Shown: positions 13,956-14,009 of the stretch, one piece after another | Position numbering within the stretch: position 1 is the stretch's first letter | How the letters are laid out: every line of letters starts with the position of its first letter | From: Anaerolineales bacterium | GTDB taxonomy: Bacteria; Chloroflexota; Anaerolineae; Anaerolineales; UBA4823 | Assembly: GCA_016932955.1 (NCBI GenBank) | Contig: JAFGBV010000147.1 | Span: 1 to 14,009 of the forward strand | Length of the DNA stretch: 14,009 bases | Direction: 5' to 3' | Program-made: the position numbers and the translations under genes | The notes under the pieces: generated by a model | Told to the model about the DNA's origin: nothing | The model's input: only the letters and a program-made list of their open reading frames with translations | Database searches by the model: none

Positions 13956-13998
13956 TATGGGGGTGTTTTGCGGGCTCCGCCCGCAAAACACCCCCATA
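13956..13998. repeat. Perfect 20-bp-stem palindrome (REP/MITE-like hairpin)
   Basis: The arms 13956-13975 and 13979-13998 are exact reverse complements around a 3-nt loop (TCC, or GGA on the minus strand). The core is GCGGGC-TCC-GCCCGC, flanked by AT-richer and G-run segments. No T-tract follows on either strand, so a simple intrinsic terminator is unlikely. The form suggests a dispersed palindromic repeat, placed upstream of the Crp-family gene and at the right edge of the window. Confidence 0.7.
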
Positions 13999-14009
13999 TA
14001 TCGGCCCCA

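Noticed and set aside
1..14009. CRISPR arrays, tRNA or rRNA genes, insertion sequences
   Set aside because: No regularly spaced identical repeats, no tRNA-like cloverleaf with T-loop consensus and no transposase frames were seen.

Overview
The window looks like a piece of a Chloroflexota (Anaerolineae/Caldilineae-like) genome. This is an inference from the mix of genes: a SARP/BTAD-type regulator remnant, a DUF2007 protein, a single-chain b6-like cytochrome b with a Rieske protein and a membrane-anchored tri-haem cytochrome c, and a Crp-type regulator of the kind common in that phylum. No rRNA or tRNA is present to confirm it.

Left part (1-3000) is decaying or accessory. A SARP/BTAD regulator has lost its middle, its frame and its C-terminus (241-731). 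A 430-base stretch without a gene follows, then a small DUF2007 membrane protein (+). On the minus strand a two-domain GNAT acetyltransferase overlaps by ATGA the start of a SnoaL/DUF4440-like gene that has itself suffered an internal deletion and frameshift. A 9-bp perfect hairpin separates the convergent DUF2007 and SnoaL genes.

Centre (3017-6984) is a divergent pair. A secreted Gly/Gln-rich protein (-) and a three-gene cytochrome bc operon (+; cytochrome b, Rieske, tri-haem cytochrome c) are read from one 228-bp intergenic region. Both directions show the same design: 6-mers of the type TCTTCA repeated every 11 bp, ending exactly 11 nt before a -10 hexamer. This is the layout of promoters activated by PhoB/OmpR-family response regulators, so the two units are probably co-regulated.

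Right part (6991-13794) is a run of minus-strand genes, read right to left: Crp-family regulator; a 238-bp gap with a candidate operator; BON-domain protein; CopD-like four-helix protein; two unrecognised proteins of about eight helices each; a 474-aa twelve-helix protein; an FGE-fold lipoprotein; and haem O synthase (ctaB). The 474-aa protein carries histidines in helices 2, 6 and 10 (H72, H226/H228, H378/H380) at near-equal spacing, with GHxH motifs resembling helix X of haem-copper oxidases, but has no HH pair in helix 7. My reading is that this is an uncharacterised membrane haem-protein complex with its own haem-o supply, whose last gene converges on the quinol:cytochrome c oxidoreductase operon with only 6 bp between. 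Family membership and function of the three large membrane proteins are not established from sequence alone.

The right end carries a perfect 20-bp-stem hairpin that looks like a dispersed palindromic repeat.
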